DNA from: Nocardioides rubriscoriae
GTDB lineage: Bacteria > Actinomycetota > Actinomycetes > Propionibacteriales > Nocardioidaceae
NCBI RefSeq assembly: GCF_008087085.1
Contig: NZ_VIYJ01000003.1
Location: 1-64,000 of the forward strand
DNA length: 64,000 bases
Direction of reading: 5' to 3'
Position 1 is the first letter of the stretch. Each line of letters starts with the position of its first letter. Position numbers and translations under genes: made by a program. The notes below the pieces were generated by a model, which had not been told where the DNA came from, ran no database searches, and saw only the letters and a program-made list of their open reading frames with translations. This document shows positions 63,081 to 64,000 of the stretch, piece after piece.

Positions 63081-63769
63081 CCCAGCAGCTGGAGGGGCCC
63101 GACGCGGCCGTCGAGTGGCGCGGGGTGCTCGACCGGGTGCGCGGGTTCGTCATCGACGCCGTTGAGCACGACGGCGTGCAGGCGACCAACCTCACCGTGC
63201 CGGCCTGCCCCGACTGGTCGGCCCACGACCTGCTCTGCCACATGGTGGGCCTGGTCGCCGACGTGCTCGACGGCCATGAGCCCGACGACCACCACCCCGA
63301 CTGGACCCAGGCCCAGGTCGTCGCCCGTCGGGGTCGCACCAGCCTCGAGGTGCTCGACGAGTGGGCCGGGCTGGCCGACCGGATGGACACCTACCTGCGC
63401 GAGCGCAGCACGCGCCCGCTCAACGACGCGATCATCCACGAGCAGGACCTGCGCGGCGCGCTGCAACGGCCCGGCGCCCGCGACTGCGCCGGCGTGGCCT
63501 CGGTGCGCGAGACGCTGGCGACGCGGCTGGCCGGGTCGCTCGACGGGCTCGCGCCGCTCGAGCTGCGCTCCGACGCGTGGTCGTGGTCGTCCGGTGAGGG
63601 CGAGTCCGGGGTCGTCCTCGAGGCGTCGGGCTTCGACCTCTTCCGGGCGGTGTCGAGCCGTCGTACGGCCGCGCAGCTGCGGTCCTACGTCGTCGCCGGC
63701 GACGTCACGCCCTACCTCGACCACTTCGCCCAGCTGGGCGACCTGCCCACCCGTAGCCTTCCCGAATGA
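63077..63769 (+). CDS. Mycothiol-dependent maleylpyruvate-isomerase-family protein
   Basis: 230 residues. DinB-like fold block VPACPDWSAHDLLCHMVGLVAD and metal-binding His/Glu/Asp in NDAIIHEQDLRGAL (HxxxD) match this family, many of which use mycothiol as cofactor. Reaction unknown. The gene overlaps GH15 and, by 4 bp, mycothione reductase, supporting a role in mycothiol chemistry. Confidence 0.82.
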   Translation: MTQQLEGPDAAVEWRGVLDRVRGFVIDAVEHDGVQATNLTVPACPDWSAHDLLCHMVGLVADVLDGHEPDDHHPDWTQAQVVARRGRTSLEVLDEWAGLADRMDTYLRERSTRPLNDAIIHEQDLRGALQRPGARDCAGVASVRETLATRLAGSLDGLAPLELRSDAWSWSSGEGESGVVLEASGFDLFRAVSSRRTAAQLRSYVVAGDVTPYLDHFAQLGDLPTRSLPE

Positions 63770-64000
63770 CCGACCACTACGACCTCGTCGTCATCGGGGC
63801 CGGCTCCGGCAACACGATCGTCGACGACCGCTTCGACCACCTCAAGGTCGCAATCGTCGAGCGGGGCCCCTTCGGCGGCACCTGCCTCAACCGCGGCTGC
63901 ATCCCGTCGAAGATGTTCATCCACCCGGCCGAGACCACCGTCGCCGCCCTGCGCGGCCCCGTGCTCGGCGTGCCGACCGACGTCGGGCCGGCCGACTGGG
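63766..64000 (+). CDS. mtr: Mycothione reductase, N-terminal part (cut by window end)
   Basis: The first 78 residues are visible. YDLVVIGAGSGNTIVDDRFDH is the FAD-binding motif and GGTCLNRGCIPSKMFIHPAE holds the redox-active CxxxxC disulfide. The SGN motif and the sequence after it resemble mycothione reductase rather than lipoamide dehydrogenase. It keeps mycothiol reduced with NADPH, which Zwf in the same run can supply. The remaining part lies outside the window. Confidence 0.9.
   Translation, partial: MTDHYDLVVIGAGSGNTIVDDRFDHLKVAIVERGPFGGTCLNRGCIPSKMFIHPAETTVAALRGPVLGVPTDVGPADW

Overview
The window looks like the chromosome of a high-GC actinobacterium, most likely a Nocardioides-type member of the Nocardioidaceae. 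The evidence is very GC-rich coding, many GTG starts and ATGA/GTGA gene overlaps, two F420-type (LLM) oxidoreductases, mycothiol enzymes (a maleylpyruvate-isomerase-family protein followed by mycothione reductase), a CYP51 locus with a mycobacterial-type gene order, and many genes whose start codon lies 6-7 nt after a TANNNT -10 hexamer (leaderless transcripts). The genus is an inference. No rRNA, tRNA, CRISPR array, prophage or transposase was seen.

Layout. 0-1.3 kb: end of a citrate synthase and a Cys/Met-metabolism PLP enzyme broken by two 1-base shifts. 1.3-6.6 kb: an AcoR/MimR-like regulator divergent from amidohydrolase, DUF59 protein and Zn-alcohol dehydrogenase. This is the accessory set of a propane-monooxygenase-type cluster, but no monooxygenase is visible. 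Two tandem palindromes lie between regulator and operon. 6.7-13.2 kb: GAF-SpoIIE phosphatase, LLM oxidoreductase and a coupled pair of secreted proteins. 13.2-20.9 kb: ABC exporter with a secreted protein, phosphopantetheinyl transferase, Nei-type glycosylase, two SDRs, an XRE regulator and a haloalkane dehalogenase.

21.1-32.4 kb: a conserved unknown protein, a secreted metzincin-like protein, then the CYP51 locus (CYP123-like P450, CYP51, [3Fe-4S] ferredoxin, NTF2-like protein, aldehyde dehydrogenase, SDR, 3-hydroxyisobutyrate-dehydrogenase-like protein, carboxymuconolactone-decarboxylase-like protein). Between cyp51 and its ferredoxin sits an antisense GIY-YIG nuclease gene bracketed by inverted copies of a palindromic repeat that also occurs alone elsewhere in the window. 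It is the best candidate here for an undescribed mobile or REP-like system.

32.4-43 kb: BLUF photoreceptor, formate-THF ligase, aldo/keto reductase, small disordered protein, lipoprotein, dienelactone hydrolase, MMPL transporter, a two-component system, a small unknown protein and a patatin-like lipase. 43-53.5 kb: a large secreted protein, amidase, YCII protein, a coupled P450/LLM/phosphotransferase operon divergent from a Zn-alcohol dehydrogenase, and PurT-type ligase. 53.5-54.6 kb: a HEPN/MNT toxin-antitoxin pair. 54.6-64 kb: acyl-CoA dehydrogenase, enoyl-CoA hydratase, SDR, then one tightly overlapping run of reductase, alcohol dehydrogenase, zwf, GH15, mycothiol-dependent enzyme and mycothione reductase (cut by the window end).

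Three genes (unknown protein at 21116, P450 at 24910, P450 at 51205) start with a GTG lying exactly at the centre of a TGGACACGTGTCCA-type palindrome, which points to a shared repressor that is not encoded in the window. All functions rest on reading protein motifs by eye; no database search was run.
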